Positions 40,812 to 49,563 of a stretch of 58,927 nucleotides of DNA are shown here, in pieces. Origin of the DNA: Terriglobales bacterium (GTDB lineage Bacteria; Acidobacteriota; Terriglobia; Terriglobales; Acidobacteriaceae). Both the position numbers and the translations under genes were made by a program. The notes under the pieces were generated by a model. It saw only the letters and a program-made list of their open reading frames with translations, did not search any database and had not been told where the DNA came from. Numbering within the stretch: the first letter of the stretch is position 1; each line of letters starts with the position of its first letter. The DNA is taken from the NCBI GenBank assembly GCA_035624455.1, contig DASPRM010000128.1, positions 1 to 58,927 of the forward strand, written 5' to 3'.

Positions 40812-41108
40812 CTATCCCCCCGCGATCGCCCCAATGATCAGCAACGGCTCCTTGCCCGACGCAACCTCATCCGGCAACGGTGTATCGGGTGGCTCGTGGG
40901 AGAGATCCTGCTCGCAGGCGAAAAAGCGCAGAAAGGGCCGCCGCTGCTGGGTCACGTGATCGCGGATCGCGCCCTTCAGCATGGGATACTGAGCCTCCAG
41001 GGCGTTGAGGACCGAGCGCTGCGTTGCCCGGCCCTCGATCTCCAGCTTCACCTCGCCGCCGACCTTCGCCAACGTCCGCAGATGTGTCGGAAGCACCACC
41101 CGGATCAT
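40812..41108 (-). CDS. MoaD/ThiS-like ubiquitin-fold protein
   Basis: A 98-residue beta-grasp protein ending in the diagnostic GG ([10 protein letters not shown]). The pattern [39 protein letters not shown] and [14 protein letters not shown] matches MoaD/ThiS-type sulfur carriers, whose C-terminal Gly is thiocarboxylated. No moaE, moeB or thiazole gene is near. Instead its ATG overlaps (ATGA) the stop of the BNR propeller gene. This suggests a carrier for something other than molybdopterin; the role is inferred. Confidence 0.85.
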   Translation of the reverse strand: MIRVVLPTHLRTLAKVGGEVKLEIEGRATQRSVLNALEAQYPMLKGAIRDHVTQQRRPFLRFFACEQDLSHEPPDTPLPDEVASGKEPLLIIGAIAGG

Positions 41109-42247
41109 GACAGCGTCTGGACCTCAACCGAGAGCACTGCGGGAAGATCGCGAACGATCGGCGCCCAGGTGTCTCCGGCGTCAGCCGAAGCGTACACCTG
41201 CCCACCGGTTGTGCCGAAGTACACACCGCATTTATCGAGCGAGTCCACGGCCATGGCATCGCGCAGCACATTGACGTAGCAGGCACTCTGCGGCAGGCCC
41301 TTGGTGAGTGCCTCCCATTCATTCCCGCCGGTGCGGCTGCGATAGACGCGCAGCTTTCCCTCCGGCGGGAAATGTTCGCTATCGCTCTTAATAGGGACAA
41401 CATAGATGGTTTCCGGCTGGTGCGCGTGCACATCAATCACGAAGCCGAAACCGCGCCGGCCGTCGGGAGCACCCGTATCGGTTGGGAGATTGCCATTTAC
41501 CTCGCGCCAATTCTCGCCCGCGTCATCGCTGCGCATCACGTCCCAGTGCTTCTGCATGAACAGCACATCCGGACGCGACTTATGCATGGCAACGTGGTGG
41601 ACGCAGTGACCGACCTCAGCCGTGGGATCGGGGATATATTGCGAATGCAGCCCGCGGTTGATCGGCCGCCACGTCTTCCCGCAGTCATCGCTGCGGAATG
41701 CGCCTGCAGCCGAAATGGCGATATAGATCCGCCCGGTATTGCGGGGATCGAGAATGATCGTGTGCAGGCACATGCCGCCCGCGCCCGGCTGCCACTTCGG
41801 ACCTGAACCGTGACCCCGCAGGCCAGCCAGCTCTTGCCAAGTGTTCCCGCCGTCCTTCGATTCGAACAGAGCCGCGTCCTCAATTCCGGCGTACACCGTA
41901 TCGGGATCCGTCAGCGACGGTTCCAGATGCCAGACTCGCTTGAACTCCCACGGATGTGGCGTGCCGTCATACCACTGGTGCGTCCCCGGGACACCGTCGT
42001 AGACAAACTTATTGCCCACCGGCTCCCAGGTTTGTCCGCCATCGTTGGAGCGCTGCATCTGCTGCCCGAACCAGCCGCTCGACTGCGATGCATAAATTCG
42101 ATTGGGATTCACAGGCGATCCCTTCAGGTGATACATCTCCCAGCCGGCAAAAAACGGCCCGCTGATCTCCCATTTTTCCCGTTTGCCGTCTGACGTAAGA
42201 ATGAATGCGCCTTTACGTGTTCCCACCAGAACGCGTACTTTGCTCAT
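41105..42247 (-). CDS. BNR/sialidase-like beta-propeller protein
   Basis: A 380-residue soluble propeller. Asp-box-type repeats recur: [59 protein letters not shown] and [12 protein letters not shown], six blades in all. It starts [21 protein letters not shown] with no signal peptide, so it is cytoplasmic, unlike secreted sialidases. No catalytic Arg triad can be assigned. Its gene overlaps the MoaD-like gene, which is transcribed after it. Function unknown; scaffold or enzyme. Confidence 0.85.
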   Translation of the reverse strand: MSKVRVLVGTRKGAFILTSDGKREKWEISGPFFAGWEMYHLKGSPVNPNRIYASQSSGWFGQQMQRSNDGGQTWEPVGNKFVYDGVPGTHQWYDGTPHPWEFKRVWHLEPSLTDPDTVYAGIEDAALFESKDGGNTWQELAGLRGHGSGPKWQPGAGGMCLHTIILDPRNTGRIYIAISAAGAFRSDDCGKTWRPINRGLHSQYIPDPTAEVGHCVHHVAMHKSRPDVLFMQKHWDVMRSDDAGENWREVNGNLPTDTGAPDGRRGFGFVIDVHAHQPETIYVVPIKSDSEHFPPEGKLRVYRSRTGGNEWEALTKGLPQSACYVNVLRDAMAVDSLDKCGVYFGTTGGQVYASADAGDTWAPIVRDLPAVLSVEVQTLS

Positions 42248-42294
42248 ACCTCACCCCTCAATGATTTTGTGAATTCGAGCAATCGTCCTTTCCC

Positions 42295-42666
42295 TTACTT
42301 CATTGACTGGGCACTGCGCCACAATCCCATCATCCGTCCTTCCGGATCGGTGAAGAGCGTGAACGACCCCATCCCGGGCACTTCCTGCTCCTCGACGCAA
42401 ATCTTGCCGCCTTCGGCAACAATACGCTTGCGGTAAGTCGCCAAGTCATCCACGGCGATGTAGAACGTCATGTCGCCGGGCCAGGGGCCTTCGCGGTCCG
42501 GTTTTAGAATGCCGCCGTTGATGCCACCTTCACCTCCGGTGTCAACCAGACGATAGTTCATCTCCGGCATGTTCTGGATTTTCCAATCAAAGATTTTCTC
42601 GTAAAAAGCCGCGACTTTCTCAGGATCCTTGGACATCAGCTCCCAATGAACAACAGGTTTGCCCAT
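42295..42666 (-). CDS. VOC (glyoxalase/bleomycin resistance) family protein
   Basis: A 123-residue vicinal-oxygen-chelate fold: VHWELMSKDPEKVAAFYEKIFDWKI at the start (quoted as MSKDPEKVAAFYEKIFDW), a GGEGGINGGIL loop, and GSFTLFTDPEGRMMGLW, the terminal metal-side strand with the family's DPEG. A single betaalphabetabetabeta pair, so it probably dimerises. Metal ligands are not certain. It is 47 bases upstream of the BNR gene and shares its strand. Confidence 0.87.
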   Translation of the reverse strand: MGKPVVHWELMSKDPEKVAAFYEKIFDWKIQNMPEMNYRLVDTGGEGGINGGILKPDREGPWPGDMTFYIAVDDLATYRKRIVAEGGKICVEEQEVPGMGSFTLFTDPEGRMMGLWRSAQSMK

Positions 42667-42817
42667 GATGATCTCTTCTCCTTTGCGGTGATTCAGGAAA
42701 TAGATTCAGGGGATAGGGACCTGCGTTGTAAGCGGCCCCGTCTTTGAGCTCTCTTGCCGCGAGCAACGCAGGTCTCCCTCGTATCTTCACCTCTATCTTT
42801 TGTCTTTTGCTTTCGGT

Positions 42818-43279
42818 TTAGGCAGCCTTTTTCAGCTGCGACTCCATTTGCTTCATGAATTCACGCATGGCGGTGAGGTGACCGGGTGAGCGCTTTTCCA
42901 CCCAGGTCTCATACCGCTGCGCAGCCTTTTCCATTTGCGCCAGGTAGCCCTTGTAGGCGAACTTTTCGCGGAAAAGTGGAACGACGATCTTCACGCGCTC
43001 CCAAACTCCGAAGAACTCGCCACTGGTTTCGAAGAACAGATCCTCGTGGAGCAGGCCGTAGTTGAGCAAGGCACATGCCTGTTCCCAATAGCTGACTACC
43101 ATGGCCGCGAATGCGCCAGTTTCGGTTCCCGGCGCAGCCAGGCGCATGGCGTCATCGAGGTTGTTCACAAAGTAGTTCTTGAAGAACCAGTCGCGTGCCT
43201 GGCGCAAACGTGCCTCACGCCGCATCTCGTAAAGCTGCAGTTGGAGTTGTGCTTGTTCGTGCGTCGGCTTTGTTTCCAT
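42818..43279 (-). CDS. hypothetical helical protein
   Basis: No family recognised with confidence. The 153-residue product is all-helical: LQLQLYEMRREARLRQARDWF, NNLDDAMRLAAPGTE, FAAMVVSYWEQACALLNYGLL, and ETSGEFFGVWERVKIVVPLFR. It has no signal peptide. It may belong to the DUF4760-like group, but I would not claim that. It sits in a run of minus-strand genes (HxlR, DinB, this one, VOC). Confidence 0.65.
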   Translation of the reverse strand: METKPTHEQAQLQLQLYEMRREARLRQARDWFFKNYFVNNLDDAMRLAAPGTETGAFAAMVVSYWEQACALLNYGLLHEDLFFETSGEFFGVWERVKIVVPLFREKFAYKGYLAQMEKAAQRYETWVEKRSPGHLTAMREFMKQMESQLKKAA

Positions 43280-43452
43280 ACTGTATCTCCCTCTTATGTT
43301 TTTGTGGTTGTTATGAATTAACTACTCCTCAGTTTCAGACTTGGCACCCGGGTGACCTCCAGATGTCAGCCTCCTTCTAACGACGATCACACTCACTATA
43401 AATCGACCTGTATCCAGAGAATTTTTGGATCGAAATGTTGCGTGTTACCGCT

Positions 43453-44052
43453 TCAGTTCTTGGGGAAATTGGGATCCGCTTTCACTTCCAGGATTTGTTT
43501 GGTATGCCGCTCGCTGTGTGCTCCCATGAACAGCAGCCATTCGTAGGCGTCTAACTGCCCCAGCGGACTATCACCAACGTGTTCCCGCAAGTCGGGAGTC
43601 GATTCCAGGAAAGCAATCGTTCGGGCTCGGCTCTTCTGAAAGTGATCAAGGCTTTCCGCGGGTGTCCAGCGAGCGGTGGGCCTGGCTCCTTCCGGCGCCT
43701 GCCTCTTATTGGTGCGATCCGGAACCAGGGCCAAAACCATGGCATCAATTTTGGCGGTGTCGCGATCGCCAGGTCCCGCCAGCGCTTTCATTACCTTGTC
43801 CGTGACATTCTGGAAGGTAAAGTCTTCCACCAGAACGATATGTTCCAGCACCTCCGCAACCGACCACCGGTCCGGTGCCGGCTTGAATTTCATCTGCGCC
43901 TCCGAAAGGCCCTGCGTTGCCGCAATCACGCCGTCACGAGTTTGCTGCAGGTACGTTTCCGCCTTATCACGGTCGGCTGAAGTGAGCGTTTGACTGAATA
44001 CCGCAGCGCTCGCCAGCAGCACAACGCAGAAGAGTAGCGATGCTTTCCTCAT
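43453..44052 (-). CDS. exported DinB-like four-helix protein
   Basis: A 199-residue protein with a signal peptide (LLFCVVLLASAAVFSQ) and a DinB four-helix domain: RDGVIAATQGLSEAQMKF, RWSVAEVLEHIVLVED (family motif with metal His), and HSERHTKQILEVK with two more His. Members such as thiol transferases use bound metal. The periplasmic location is less usual for the family. It lies on the same strand, 96 bases after the HxlR gene. Confidence 0.85.
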   Translation of the reverse strand: MRKASLLFCVVLLASAAVFSQTLTSADRDKAETYLQQTRDGVIAATQGLSEAQMKFKPAPDRWSVAEVLEHIVLVEDFTFQNVTDKVMKALAGPGDRDTAKIDAMVLALVPDRTNKRQAPEGARPTARWTPAESLDHFQKSRARTIAFLESTPDLREHVGDSPLGQLDAYEWLLFMGAHSERHTKQILEVKADPNFPKN

Positions 44053-44148
44053 CGTGTTTTCTCCTTGGCTTTCGTAAGACGCAGGACTTGTAAGACATAA
44101 ATCGGCCCCGGAAATCGCTAATCCTGAACTGGCCTGCGGACATCGCGT

Positions 44149-44664
44149 CTACTCGCGCACTCGAACGGCAGGTGCGCCCGCCCTTCGGCCTCTGACCCCA
44201 CCTCGATCGACTCTTCTCTCCACGAATGACGGTATCAGTGGAGTCGCATCTCGCTCTTTCCACCGTCTTCTGGCTTCCGCCAGCACCCACTCCCGGTTCT
44301 TTTCCATCCTGGCGATGAGTGCGCAGGGAGCCGCGGTCTGCTGGTGGCGCGCACCCCAAATAAGTAGCTCGAGCATTACTGGCGCCAGATCAATTCCCTT
44401 CTCCGTAAGCCGGTAATTTACCCTTCGCCCATCGCTTTCTTCCGGTTCTGGAGAAATAATCCCTGCGGCTTCAAGTTTTTTTAGACGATCTGCGAGAACA
44501 TTGGTTGCGATTCCCTCGCCCGCTTCCTGGAATTGCTTGAAGGTGCGGAATCCACGAACCATCAGATCCCGGATGATGAGCAGCGACCAGCGATCCCCGA
44601 ACACCTCAAGGGAAACACTCACGGGACAGCCGGAGCGCGGCTTTGACTTAGGCCTCCGATGCAC
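44149..44664 (-). CDS. HxlR-family winged-helix regulator
   Basis: A 171-residue regulator: CPVSVSLEVFGDRWSLLIIRDL is the HxlR opening, with the Cys that senses aldehydes or oxidants in some members; FRTFKQFQEAGEGIATNVLADRLKKLE is the helix-turn-helix; and GRRVNYRLTEKGIDLAPVML is the wing. The start is GTG at 44664, since no ATG fits. The C-terminal 40 residues are Arg-rich and longer than usual. It probably regulates the genes that follow. Confidence 0.86.
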   Translation of the reverse strand: MHRRPKSKPRSGCPVSVSLEVFGDRWSLLIIRDLMVRGFRTFKQFQEAGEGIATNVLADRLKKLEAAGIISPEPEESDGRRVNYRLTEKGIDLAPVMLELLIWGARHQQTAAPCALIARMEKNREWVLAEARRRWKERDATPLIPSFVERRVDRGGVRGRRAGAPAVRVRE

Positions 44665-44686
44665 TGCGATACCTTAACAGATGTCA

Positions 44687-44701
44687 CTTGCAAAAAGCAA
44701 G
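44687..44701. promoter_or_regulatory. inverted repeat upstream of the HxlR gene, likely operator
   Basis: CTTGC-AAAAA-GCAAG, perfect five-base arms, lying 22-37 bases upstream of the GTG start of the regulator. HxlR proteins bind inverted repeats near their own promoters. Assignment is by position only. Confidence 0.45.
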
Positions 44702-44831
44702 CGATAGGAAAGGGTCGGTTGAGGGGGAAAAGCGGTGGAGGGCGATGCCCGCTGCTCATCGCCCTCTCCCTATCCAAGGTCATTACGGCTAACGGTCACG
44801 CGGGTCGCAGAACATTCTGGTGTTCGGCATG

Positions 44832-45923
44832 CTATGTCGAGGTAATGACCTCGGGCGCCGGTTCCTTTTCTGTGCCGATCTTGTCGTGCAGGCCCAGGGC
44901 CACAGCGATCAGGCCTTCATCGACCTTGCGATTTTCTCTCAGAGCTTCCTGCAGGGGAATGGCCACGATCTCGTTACCGCGGAGAGCCGCCATTTTGCCG
45001 AAGTCACCGCGATGTACCATGTCGATGGCGCCGGTGCCATAGCGGGTGGCCAGCACACGATCAAACGCCGTAGGTGAGCCGCCGCGCTGCACGTGGCCCA
45101 GTACTACTGCGCGGGTTTCGAATCCGGTCAGGTGTTCGATCTCCTTCGCCAGCAGGTTGCCAATGCCACCGAGGCGGACGTGCCCGAACTCGTCTTTCCC
45201 GATGTCTTGCGTGATCGCGTGTCCGTCGCGTGAGGCTACGGGAGCGAAGGTCGCGCCTTCCGCTACGACCACGATGCTGAAATAGCGCCCCCGCGCGTGG
45301 CGCAGCTTGAGCGCTTCAGCCACGCTGTTGATGTCAAAGGGGCGCTCGGGGATCAGAATGACGTCCGCGCCACCGGCAATCCCACTGTAAAGCGCGATCC
45401 AGCCAGAGTCGCGCCCCATCACCTCCACCACGATCACGCGGTTGTGAGCTTCGGCGGTGGTGTGGAGGCGGTCAATGGCCTCAGTGGCGATCTCGACCGC
45501 CGTGTCGAAGCCAAAGGTGAAATCGGTGCCGCTAAGGTCGTTGTCAATGGTCTTGGGAACACCCACTACCTTCAAACCCATCTCACTCAGCTTGAGCCCG
45601 ACGGACATGGTGTCGTCACCGCCAATGGTAATCAGGGCATCGACCCCGTTGCGGTGGAGATTGTCCACACAGCGCTGCAGCCCGCCCTCCCGCTTGGCGG
45701 GATTAGTGCGGGAGGTGCGCAAGATCGTGCCGCCGCGAGGCAGGATGCCGGCTACCTTGGTCAGGTCCAGGACTTCGACCTTGTTCTCGACGACTCCGCG
45801 CCATCCTTCGAGGAAGCCAACGAACTTATCGCCGTAGTGGAAAGTGCCTTTGCGGACTACCGCACGGATCACCGCGTTCAGGCCGGGACAATCACCGCCG
45901 CCGGTCAGGATGCCGATTTTCAT
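44832..45923 (-). CDS. phosphofructokinase, probably pyrophosphate-dependent
   Basis: A 363-residue PFK. It starts MKIGILTGGGDCPGLNAVIRA. The two residues that separate ATP- from PPi-type enzymes are both PPi-type: Asp104 in GGDDTMS, where ATP enzymes have Gly; and Lys124 in PKTIDNDL, where ATP enzymes have Gly. Also MGRDSGWIAL, ERPFD and HVQRGGSPTAFDRVLATR. It catalyses fructose 6-phosphate phosphorylation in glycolysis; with PPi the step is reversible. GAGGAG before the ATG at 45923. Divergent from the Mpo1-like gene. Confidence 0.9.
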   Translation of the reverse strand: MKIGILTGGGDCPGLNAVIRAVVRKGTFHYGDKFVGFLEGWRGVVENKVEVLDLTKVAGILPRGGTILRTSRTNPAKREGGLQRCVDNLHRNGVDALITIGGDDTMSVGLKLSEMGLKVVGVPKTIDNDLSGTDFTFGFDTAVEIATEAIDRLHTTAEAHNRVIVVEVMGRDSGWIALYSGIAGGADVILIPERPFDINSVAEALKLRHARGRYFSIVVVAEGATFAPVASRDGHAITQDIGKDEFGHVRLGGIGNLLAKEIEHLTGFETRAVVLGHVQRGGSPTAFDRVLATRYGTGAIDMVHRGDFGKMAALRGNEIVAIPLQEALRENRKVDEGLIAVALGLHDKIGTEKEPAPEVITST

Positions 45924-46130
45924 GACTGCTCCTCAGTCAAGACAGATTCATTCGGAATGAACGTTCGAGTTTGCCGAAGATTGTACCGTTTTGTCCAATG
46001 GCCTGTCGTTCTGTACCAGGACTCCAGCGACGCCCCGGTCCTCCTGGCGCGGAAATCTGTTACCAGAATGGGACAAAGGATAAGATGTCCCCTACCAGGG
46101 GTTGACTTTCACCCTGGGGGTGAGGACGCG

Positions 46131-46487
46131 ATGGAAGAGCCCTACCAATTCACCAGCTACGATGACTTTTTTGTATTCTACCTGCGCGAGCACAGCCGCC
46201 CAGCCACGCGTTATCTGCACGCCTGCGGCACCACGCTGGGACTGATTGTGGCTGTCGTCACCGTGGCCGCCGGGAAGCTTTGGGGAATCCTGCTCTTCCC
46301 GCTCATCGGATACGGGTTTGCCTGGTTCTCCCACTTCGTTGTAGAAGGTAATCGCCCAGCCACCCTTGGTCATCCCTGGTGGTCGCTGATGAGCGATTTT
46401 CGGATGATCTACCTGATGATGACCGGGCAGTTGGGAAAATGGATGGCGCGATCTGTCAGTGGCTCTTCCGCCAATCTTCCTCATTAA
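46131..46487 (+). CDS. Mpo1-like / DUF962 membrane protein
   Basis: A 118-residue membrane protein: FTSYDDFFVFYLREHSRPATRYLHACGTTLG is the DUF962 opening (quoted as FYLREHSRPATRYLHACGT), with two hydrophobic segments (LGLIVAVVTVAAGKLWG and FPLIGYGFAWFSHFVVEGNRPAT). The His residues in HACGT and WFSHFVVE fit the metal-binding His of the yeast dioxygenase Mpo1, so a 2-hydroxy fatty acid role is possible. The ATG at 46131 is preceded by GAGG; longer upstream frames read through the antisense of the PFK gene. Confidence 0.85.
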   Translation: MEEPYQFTSYDDFFVFYLREHSRPATRYLHACGTTLGLIVAVVTVAAGKLWGILLFPLIGYGFAWFSHFVVEGNRPATLGHPWWSLMSDFRMIYLMMTGQLGKWMARSVSGSSANLPH

Positions 46488-46541
46488 GGACTGCGCGATG
46501 GCAATACCCATCTCAAGCAATGCCGATATACACTCGCGCTT

Positions 46542-47042
46542 ATGCGTGTGCTGGGCATCGACTGCGGCAGCGAATACACCGGATATGGCGTGGTGGAGCA
46601 AGCTGCCGACGGCACTCTGCACTTCGTGACCTGCGGAACAGTGAAGCTCTCGCCGAAGCAGCCCATGCCGCAGCGCCTCGGCCAGGTCTTTCGCTTCCTC
46701 TGCGACATCATTGAGCAGCATCACCCCAACATGGTGGCGATCGAGGACGTCTTCTACGCCGTAAACGCAAAATCCGCCCTCAAGTTGGGACAAGTGCGCG
46801 GTGTGGCGATGCTGGCTGCTTCCTCTCAGGGATTGGAGGTGGCAGAGTACGCGCCTTTGTCGATCAAGTCTGCGGTGGTCGGCTACGGCCGCGCGGACAA
46901 AAGCCAGGTGCAGCACATGGTGACAGTCTTGCTGAAGTTGCCGGAACCGCCGGAATCGCCCGATGCCGCTGATGCCCTGGCCATCGCCATCTGCCATCTG
47001 CACACGGATGGGACACTCAGGCGCATGAAGGGGGTCCACTAG
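46542..47042 (+). CDS. ruvC: crossover junction endodeoxyribonuclease
   Basis: RuvC resolves Holliday junctions. The catalytic acidic residues are visible: Asp7 in VLGIDCGSEYTGYG, Glu in VAIEDVFYAVNAKSALKLG, and the Asp pair in SPDAADALAIAICH. Length 166 is normal. The start at 46542 fits the family's MRVLGID. No ruvA or ruvB is near. The gene follows the Mpo1-like gene by 54 bases. Confidence 0.95.
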   Translation: MRVLGIDCGSEYTGYGVVEQAADGTLHFVTCGTVKLSPKQPMPQRLGQVFRFLCDIIEQHHPNMVAIEDVFYAVNAKSALKLGQVRGVAMLAASSQGLEVAEYAPLSIKSAVVGYGRADKSQVQHMVTVLLKLPEPPESPDAADALAIAICHLHTDGTLRRMKGVH

Positions 47043-47079
47043 AGTCTCTCGCGCTTGCAACCATTACAATGTTTATCTA

Positions 47080-47805
47080 GTGAGAGCCTTTGGATTGTTT
47101 CGCAAGGACATTAGCATTGTCCGCTTCTTCAGCTGTTTGCTTCTTCTGGCGCTCGGTGTGGGAATTTCCAGCGGCGCCGCGCAATCGCCTGCTGCTCCCA
47201 TCGAGTCTGCAAGGTCGGGCGCCATCACCTTCACCTTTGACATGCCCCAAATTGATCCCAGCCACTACGTCATCGTGGTGGACTCCGGTGGCCATGCCAG
47301 TTATGAATCCCACAGTCAGGATCCCGACGATCCTCCCTACCACATTGAATTTCGCGTATCGGATGCTGGGCGTGACAGCCTGTTCGCCGCTGCCCGTGAA
47401 CTGAATTATTTCCGGGGCGACTTCGACTACCGAAAGTCAAAAATTGCCTTTACCGGAACCAAGAAACTGGAATTCGCCAGCCCGGAGCAGCAGGGTTCGA
47501 CCACTTACAATTGGTCGCAGGATGTGCGCATCCAGCGGGTGACGCAATTCTTCCAGAATCTCTCAACTACGTTGGAAATGGGGCGGCATCTGAGCGATCT
47601 GCATAAATATGACAAACTGGGGATGGATGCGGAATTGAAACGCATGGAAGAGATGGCTCGCACTGGCGACCTGACGGAACTGCAAGTGGTAGCGCCGGTG
47701 CTGGAGAAAATTGCCGCCGATCACACTGTGATCAACATAGCCCGGAGGCGTGCTGAAGCGATTCTGGCCCGCGTGCCTTCGTCGTCGGCATCCGAGCGGC
47801 CCTAG
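47080..47805 (+). CDS. hypothetical exported protein
   Basis: A 241-residue protein with a signal peptide (FFSCLLLLALGVGISSGAAQ). The mature part begins beta-rich (GAITFTFDMPQIDPSHYVIVVDSGGHASYES, quoted in parts) and contains FRGDFDYRKSKIAFTGTKKLEF; the last 90 residues are helical (EMGRHLSDLHKYDKLGMDAELKRM). The start is GTG at 47080. I recognise no family. It follows ruvC by 37 bases on the same strand. Confidence 0.7.
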   Translation: MRAFGLFRKDISIVRFFSCLLLLALGVGISSGAAQSPAAPIESARSGAITFTFDMPQIDPSHYVIVVDSGGHASYESHSQDPDDPPYHIEFRVSDAGRDSLFAAARELNYFRGDFDYRKSKIAFTGTKKLEFASPEQQGSTTYNWSQDVRIQRVTQFFQNLSTTLEMGRHLSDLHKYDKLGMDAELKRMEEMARTGDLTELQVVAPVLEKIAADHTVINIARRRAEAILARVPSSSASERP

Positions 47806-47888
47806 AAGCGAAGTGGGGCCAGGTTGAAACGGGGGTCGCCGGGCGCTGTTTTTTTGTGTTGCACGCGTCCGGAAGCACCCATTTTGGG

Positions 47889-47906
47889 TGTCTAATATGT
47901 CTAATA
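47889..47906. repeat. short tandem repeat before the FecR gene
   Basis: TGTCTAATA repeated twice without gap, 25 bases before the FecR-protein start. It could be a regulator site or part of the promoter. A T7 run (about 47849-47856) precedes it. Confidence 0.4.
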
Positions 47907-47931
47907 AGTAAGATCGACGCGGGGCGCGACT

Positions 47932-49410
47932 ATGTTCACCAGGCGGACGGTACGTGCTCTCCTTTCTGCTGCCGCAATTCTGATCCTCATGTGGCCGATC
48001 TCGGTGTTTTCCGATTCGCACGTGCGATTCGTGCGTCTCAGCTACGTCGAAGGCGATGTCCAGATCGACCGCAACACCGGCAACGGTTTCGAGAAAGCCA
48101 TTCTCAACCTTCCCGTCACGCAGGGTGTGCGCCTGGAGACCGGCGCCGATGGCCGGGTGGAAGTCGAGTTTGAAAACGGAAGCACACTACGGCTGCTCGA
48201 GAATTCCCAAGTCAGCTTCGACGAGCTCAGCCTGCAGGATTCGGGGACTCTGATCGATCTGGTCAGGATCGGCGAAGGCACGGCATATGTGAATTATCTG
48301 CGCAAAGGCAGCCAGGAGTTCACTCTCGCTTTTGCCGATCAGCGCATTAGGCTCGACCACGCCGTCCACTTTCGTGTCTCCGTAGACAGTCGGCGGGCAG
48401 AATTCGCTGTGTTCGGCGGTGAGCTGCCGGTCAGCAACGATCGGGAAATCGCGTGGGTACGCAAGGGTGAAAGCCTAACAATAGACTTGAGCGGTCCGTC
48501 CAAATTCGCTCTGGCAAAAGAGATTACGCCAGAGATTACTGATGGTTGGGATAGCGAGAGGGTGCGCTACGAGGCCGCGTACAACCAGACCGCGTCTGCT
48601 AACAATCCTTCGCCGTATCAATACGGCTGGAATGATCTGAGCTATTACGGTTCTTGGTCAACGGTGCCCGGCTATGGCTCATTATGGCGGCCGTTCGGAG
48701 TGAGCCCGTTCTGGGATCCATTCGATTACGGAGCGTGGGCGTACTACCCCGGTTACGGTTACACATTTGTTTCCAGCTATCCCTGGGGATGGACGCCTTA
48801 CCGGTTTGGCAGCTGGGTTTGGGTGGGCAACTACGGCTGGTGCTGGCATCCGGGTCACTTCAATGGATGGCAACCAGTGCCGGTGGTGGTGAATCCTCCG
48901 GCGTATTGGGCGCGTCCGGTTTCTCCCACGACACCGCCAACTGCGGGCACAACCATCGTGCGAAATGTCCCGGTGAATAGCTTCGGTCCCAGGCCAAATC
49001 CTAATGTGCGGGCACCGTTGGTAGTCACGCAGGACAGCATTGAGCGGATCGCGCAGCCCAATAACCATGGCGCCGTTTCCGCCGCTACGGGAGCGTGGGT
49101 AACGCAGGCGAACTCGATGAGCATTCCGGCGAGCAGTTTGGCACCGGAGGCTAGACCGGTATCGAGCCAGCCGTGGCATCCGACGATGGTCTCCGGAATC
49201 GCGCCGGTCGGGTCGGGTGTGTCGCGTACCCCGCACGCTACAGGGCTGTCGCCAGCTTCCGGAGGCAGGAGCTATTCGTCCTCACATTCAGCGACGGGTT
49301 CGATGTCGGGGTCCGGGATGCACTCCTCCGGCTCGACGGGGGCTCATTCTTCGGGATCCTCTTCCATGCACTCATCATCGGGGATGCATGGTGGTGGCAA
49401 GTCGAAGTAG
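47932..49410 (+). CDS. exported FecR-domain protein with Tyr/Trp-rich (DUF6600-like) region
   Basis: A 492-residue protein. The signal peptide is residues 1-28 (LLSAAAILILMWPISVF). A FecR domain occupies about 30-190: VEGDVQIDRNTGNGFEKAIL, FENGSTLRLLENSQVSF, SVDSRRAEFAVFGG. Residues 225-320 form a Tyr/Trp/Gly/Pro-rich region (YGSWSTVPGYGSLWRPFG, GWTPYRFGSWVWVGNYGW) as in DUF6600. The tail of about 60 residues is Ser/Gly/His low complexity (SGSGMHSSGSTGAHSSG). In Acidobacteria such proteins sit outside the cytoplasm; function is unknown. It ends beside a module D repeat. Confidence 0.85.
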   Translation: MFTRRTVRALLSAAAILILMWPISVFSDSHVRFVRLSYVEGDVQIDRNTGNGFEKAILNLPVTQGVRLETGADGRVEVEFENGSTLRLLENSQVSFDELSLQDSGTLIDLVRIGEGTAYVNYLRKGSQEFTLAFADQRIRLDHAVHFRVSVDSRRAEFAVFGGELPVSNDREIAWVRKGESLTIDLSGPSKFALAKEITPEITDGWDSERVRYEAAYNQTASANNPSPYQYGWNDLSYYGSWSTVPGYGSLWRPFGVSPFWDPFDYGAWAYYPGYGYTFVSSYPWGWTPYRFGSWVWVGNYGWCWHPGHFNGWQPVPVVVNPPAYWARPVSPTTPPTAGTTIVRNVPVNSFGPRPNPNVRAPLVVTQDSIERIAQPNNHGAVSAATGAWVTQANSMSIPASSLAPEARPVSSQPWHPTMVSGIAPVGSGVSRTPHATGLSPASGGRSYSSSHSATGSMSGSGMHSSGSTGAHSSGSSSMHSSSGMHGGGKSK

Positions 49411-49425
49411 TCTGCTTTTTGAAAT

Positions 49426-49498
49426 GCAGAGATTCTTCGCTCGGCGCGACCGCGGGCTGCGCCTGCGAAGAGAGCTGCCGCGCGTCGCTCACAATGAC
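49426..49498. repeat. module D repeat, inverted
   Basis: GCAGAGATTCTTCGCTCGG ... GCGTCGCTCACAATGAC: the reverse of GTCAT(C/T)CTGAGC...GAAGGATCT, with a longer GC-rich middle. It overlaps the 3' flank of the FecR gene. A second copy lies at 50489-50565. Confidence 0.65.
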
Positions 49499-49563
49499 CC
49501 GTCAGGATGAACGAGGTCGCATAGGGGGTGGCCGCCTTTATTCTGGCAAGCGTGAGGAGTTGG

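Noticed and set aside
45297-46130. Long 5' part of a frame leading into the Mpo1-like gene
   Set aside because: Lies antisense to the phosphofructokinase gene; the real gene starts at 46131 after a ribosome binding site.
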